NCBI RefSeq assembly: GCF_014230465.1
Contig: NZ_JAAXCY010000008.1
Coordinates: forward strand, 287,908 to 351,907
Source: Pseudomonas cremoris
Lineage (GTDB): Bacteria > Pseudomonadota > Gammaproteobacteria > Pseudomonadales > Pseudomonadaceae
Direction: 5' to 3'
DNA: 64,000 bases
Program-made: the position numbers and the translations under genes
In this document: positions 61,629 to 64,000 of the stretch, one piece after another
Numbering within the stretch: position 1 is the stretch's first letter
Layout of the letters: every line of letters starts with the position of its first letter
The notes under the pieces: generated by a model
What the model was told of the DNA's origin: nothing
Seen by the model: only the letters and a program-made list of their open reading frames with translations
Databases searched by the model: none

Positions 61629-61910
61629 AGCCATTCTCAGTCGACAACTTTTCGGCGCATACTCATCAATGTCTAATTGAGAGATAGTTTCGATAATCCT
61701 GTTCTATCGAAGTGCGGTCCGACTCCATTCAGCTACTCTAGCCGCTCCTATTGCGGCAGTCTGCGGTTATCGTAAGATGAAACGGGCGTGATGGACGGAA
61801 CTGAATTCAAAGGTCTGCCTACCTCAGGGATCAATTCCGCCTCCAGATGAAACTGTCGATCATCCCCATGCTTTTGAGTGATGCGGGTTCGTCCGAAAAA
61901 CCAACATTGG

Positions 61911-62032
61911 TGTTACACCTGGAGGGATTGTTATGGTAGGTGTACGGCAATTGGGCGGAAGGTGTAACGCGAAAATTATTCAATAAAATCAGTTGGTTAC
62001 CACCCTGCGTTACACGAGTTACCCGTGTTACA
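61911..62032. repeat. Right GTGTAAC iteron cluster
   Basis: GTTAC/GTAAC boxes at 61912, 61964, 61996, 62009, 62018 and 62027, with AT-rich AAAATTATTCAATAAAATC (61972-61990) in the middle. It shares the GGTGTAACGCG start and the AT core with the cluster at 48281-48402. Candidate second half of a two-part origin, as crr is in P4. Confidence 0.6.
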
Positions 62033-62156
62033 TCAGTTTTAGATGAAACTGCTGCCCCAGCTCCCCTTTTCTTGTGATGCCATCAGCGACGGTAATCCTT
62101 CCGCTTAGCTTTTGGCGCCTTAAAGTATGCATGGGGCCCCTGGGACTTTTGCCTGG

Positions 62157-62570
62157 TACGGGGTCGGAAACCCGCGACATCGTGTTAGCGGACAGGTGCC
62201 CAGCTTAGTGAACAGGTGAACCGGGTGAACACACAGTTCACCAGTGCAATTGCACAAGATGTTGGGAGGTCGCCGGGGACCCTGAGCATTTCGGAATGAC
62301 ACGGGGCAAAGAACCCGCGCGTTCGTGTTAGCGGCTGGATTTTTGAAGTCGGTTGACAGGTTGACGGAATTGACTGGGTTGACGAACGCCATGCGTGCGT
62401 TATCAGCAACACAAAGGGGCATCTTTACCAACACGGTAACGATGCCCCTTTTTCTTCAAGATCCTTTCAATTTCAACGTTGAAATTTCAGTAAGCTGTGG
62501 AATCTGCCGCTACCACGATGTCGCGGGTTTCCGACCCCGTATCCTCTAGATATCCTCAGGGTCCCCGGCG
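62157..62570. repeat. Complex repeat field
   Basis: Three layers. Two diverged direct units at 62158-62191 and 62301-62334 share ACGGGG-N5-AACCCGCG-N3-TCGTGTTAGCGG. Each is followed by short iterons: GTGAAC three times (62208, 62216, 62225) plus inverted GTTCAC, and GTTGAC three times (62352, 62360, 62378) plus one TTGAC. A perfect 28-bp inverted repeat joins 62157-62184 with 62514-62541, and a 16-bp one joins 62271-62286 with 62555-62570. Confidence 0.75.
62413..62453 (+). terminator. Terminator inside the repeat field
   Basis: AAAGGGGCATC, 17-base loop that itself contains a TACC..GGTA pairing, GATGCCCCTTTTT. A real rho-independent terminator with no gene in front of it, so a small RNA may end here. 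Confidence 0.75.
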
Positions 62571-62637
62571 GCTTTCGGCGCCGCGACCCGATGCAATAGC
62601 CTTACGCCTTACCTGCGGATGGCACTTCGAAGACGCT

Positions 62638-63507
62638 TCATGACCGCATAACTTTATTCCAGTCTATTTCGTGGCCGGCTTCTTGAAGCTCACGGCCCAG
62701 GGCATGCTTCCAATTACCGTCCAGTGATTCATACACCACACCTGCGTAGTCGCTCGGTATTTCCAAAGCTCCTTTCTTGAGTGCGCAAACCTTTCCTCGT
62801 CCAAGACGGCCGATGAAATACCCCAGTTCCAAGATGACGTTTTGGCGAGCCCGGGGTTCAGGCGTTCCACCCTTTACACATCCCTCATCATCAGGAGTGA
62901 GTAATACGACAGCGAATCCTACATCTCCGTGGGCTTCGACCTTCTCAATCACCGTCCGGCCTTGGTTGGCTTGCTCGTGCAAGATCACGGCTTCGAAACC
63001 TACTTTCTCAAGGAAGCGAGCCACCATCTCTCGTGAGCCATCGTCATGACCATGAACGACAAACACACGTCGCGATAACCCTTCCATCACTTCCCCCACT
63101 TCCGGCTTGGTCTCATGTTCATGCTCATAGTCGGCCAGGTCTTCCGCTAAAGTTTTTTGCCCTTGCCGGAGAAGCTCGATAGCCCTTTTAATGTTTTTCT
63201 CAAGACGTCCAACGTAGTCTGTCGGCACCCCGTTGGTCCTAAAGCGCGGAAAGAACGCAAGAGAGGCTGCAGATTGCAAATCATTGTAGGTGGACGTGTT
63301 CTCGCCAAAGCACCGTACGAGAGTGTCTTTGATTCTAACCTCCAGTCCACGTACCTCAGGTGTAAGGCCGTTGCGCACAGAACTCAGATCGAATGCTTCG
63401 AGTTCGGAAACGCGCTCTCGTAGCCTATCGATGCTCCGATTGATATTCTGTTGCTGGCTTTGAAGCTTGGAAACGGAAGGTTCTGTTGGGGGCTGAACTC
63501 GGGCCAT
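62638..63507 (-). CDS. CAP12/Pycsar-type TIR-like effector
   Basis: 289 residues from ATG 63507 (MARVQPPTEPSVSKLQSQ) with GGAG ten bases upstream. Residues 10-60 are a coiled coil, 60-130 an unknown helical part. From 146 to the end is the PF10137 TIR-like domain: RRVFVVHGHDDGSREMVARF, LHEQANQGRTVIEK, VVLLTPDDEG, ARQNVILELGYFIGRLG. Such domains cleave NAD+ when triggered, in CBASS-STING and Pycsar systems. No nucleotide cyclase or STING is encoded here, so the trigger is unknown. Faces the GHKL gene at the right end of the element. Confidence 0.88.
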   Translation of the reverse strand: MARVQPPTEPSVSKLQSQQQNINRSIDRLRERVSELEAFDLSSVRNGLTPEVRGLEVRIKDTLVRCFGENTSTYNDLQSAASLAFFPRFRTNGVPTDYVGRLEKNIKRAIELLRQGQKTLAEDLADYEHEHETKPEVGEVMEGLSRRVFVVHGHDDGSREMVARFLEKVGFEAVILHEQANQGRTVIEKVEAHGDVGFAVVLLTPDDEGCVKGGTPEPRARQNVILELGYFIGRLGRGKVCALKKGALEIPSDYAGVVYESLDGNWKHALGRELQEAGHEIDWNKVMRS

Positions 63508-63577
63508 CGAAGACGTACTCCTTTGTGAGGTGCAGAACACTATCCCATATTGGAGAATGTGCCAGCCCCCACTACTG

Positions 63578-63597
63578 TGTATCCCTCCATGTATCCC
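63578..63597. promoter_or_regulatory. Integrase arm sites, right
   Basis: Two TGTATCCC boxes (63578-63585 and 63590-63597) 44 bases before attR, the same box as in the left cluster before int. Confidence 0.65.
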
Positions 63598-63640
63598 AAG
63601 CTTTATAATCGACCTGCAAGCCACGAATTTTATGGATGTC

Positions 63641-63662
63641 TCGAGTCTCCCTCGGGCACCAT
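63641..63662. mobile_element. attR
   Basis: Copy of the tRNA-Leu end (attL 46822-46844) with one G missing in the run before CACC. After it comes a strong terminator suitable for the tRNA gene, so this is the chromosome-side boundary. Confidence 0.88.
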
Positions 63663-63667
63663 CTTAA

Positions 63668-63700
63668 AAAAAGACCTTGAAATTCAAGGTCTTTTTTTTC
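63668..63700 (+). terminator. Original tRNA-Leu terminator, now beyond attR
   Basis: AAGACCTTGAA and TTCAAGGTCTT with eight T after it, six bases past attR. Before insertion it would have stood directly behind the tRNA gene. Confidence 0.85.
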
Positions 63701-64000
63701 GCCTGCAAAAAAGTGGGCGACACGCCAAATCGTTGCTTTATGCGCCGCGGCAAGGCTGAAGCCATCTCTCAGAAGGCCTCCTGATAGGCCCGTCTGGCGC
63801 AACCTGCGCGCTACCATTCATCGCATGCTTACGGGTCTCCAGCACCCGCTGGAGAGCTTCTGAGACTGAAGATGCAGAGGCAGACCGCGAGGCGCTATAT
63901 GTTTTATACGCCAGGCGATAGCGACTCACTGCGCTAGAAAAGCTTCTCTTGCCCAACGCCGGTACAAGATTCCTGCCCAGCGCCAATTACCCAAGTCATT
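63701..64000. other. Chromosome right of the element
   Basis: No gene can be supported. An 82-codon minus-strand frame (63738-63986) is rich in Ser and Arg and unlike any family I know. Confidence 0.4.

Larger units (their letters stand above)
61508..62637. other. 1.1 kb gene-free stretch rich in repeats
   Basis: No supported gene on either strand. It holds a hairpin (61594-61628), the right iteron cluster (61911-62032), a field of diverged direct and inverted repeats (62157-62570) and an inner terminator (62413-62453). It separates two cargo genes that face each other. Confidence 0.6.
46822..63662. mobile_element. P4-satellite-like integrative element carrying defence genes
   Basis: About 16.8 kb between the att repeats. 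The order is integrase, unknown gene, AlpA regulator, C4-type RNA, small ORFs, alpha-like primase-helicase, then cargo: STAND nuclease, GHKL ATPase and TIR-like protein. The first part mirrors phage P4 (int, immunity RNA, alpha). No capsid-size, polarity or packaging genes of P4 are seen, so it may be a non-packaged or reduced relative. Base composition falls clearly in the cargo. Confidence 0.85.

Noticed and set aside
62120..62434. 104-codon minus-strand ORF in the repeat field
   Set aside because: It is a translation of the repeats, without start signals.
62157..62570. CRISPR array
   Set aside because: Repeats are too few, unequal in spacing and partly inverted; no cas genes.
46822..63662. 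Full P2- or P4-type prophage with structural genes
   Set aside because: No capsid, tail, packaging or lysis gene is visible; only the integration and replication half of a satellite is present.

Overview
The window is chromosomal DNA from a Pseudomonas of the fluorescens type. This rests on gene order (treC-treB/treR, guaB-guaA, the bamB-hisS-ispG-rodZ-pilF-rlmN-ndk run joined to isc-cysE-trmJ, and queA-tgt-yajC-secD-secF beside tRNA-Leu), the high-GC codon use, and six copies or pairs of the REP sequence with core GGGAGCGGGCTTGCTCGCGA that is typical of that group. About two thirds of the window is ordinary core genome, almost all on the minus strand from 20.6 to 46.6 kb.

Region by region: 1-2.9 kb is the trehalose PTS locus, with two TreR operators between divergent treB and treR. 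2.9-6.4 kb is a small insertion at the 3' end of treR. It is flanked by two copies of the treR tail that both encode FYFSDIARR, and it holds a frameshifted AbiEi-like antitoxin gene, a possible Fic remnant and a 690-residue protein with a TerD-like C-terminus. 6.5-9.7 kb is guaA and guaB. 9.8-14.5 kb has a zinc-ribbon protein, a TauE-type exporter, a LysR regulator, xseA and an M23 peptidase. 14.6-18.4 kb is a single 1232-residue polymorphic toxin with an ADP-ribosyltransferase-like tail. 18.5-46.7 kb runs from leuA to queA through a methionine-salvage pair, der, the bamB-ndk run, the complete ISC iron-sulfur operon, cysE, trmJ, suhB and the Sec/queuosine operon.

46.8-63.7 kb is an integrative element of phage P4-satellite type inserted in the 3' end of tRNA-Leu(CAA). 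It has attL/attR, a tyrosine integrase flanked by TGTATCC arm sites, an AlpA regulator, a C4/CI-type antisense RNA with duplicated target sites around it, small co-translated ORFs, and a P4-alpha-like TOPRIM/DUF927 primase-helicase. Its right half is cargo that looks like phage defence: a 1254-residue nuclease-STAND NTPase, a 656-residue GHKL ATPase and a CAP12/Pycsar-type TIR-like protein. A 1.1 kb gene-free stretch between the last two is packed with unusual repeats. Two similar GTGTAAC iteron clusters, about 13.5 kb apart, sit near the ends and could be the ori and crr of the element.

Most interesting: the antisense-RNA immunity switch, the paired iteron clusters, the repeat field at 62.16-62.57 kb, the three-gene defence cargo, the in-frame amber stop in an element gene, and the treR-tail insertion with its decayed toxin-antitoxin locus.
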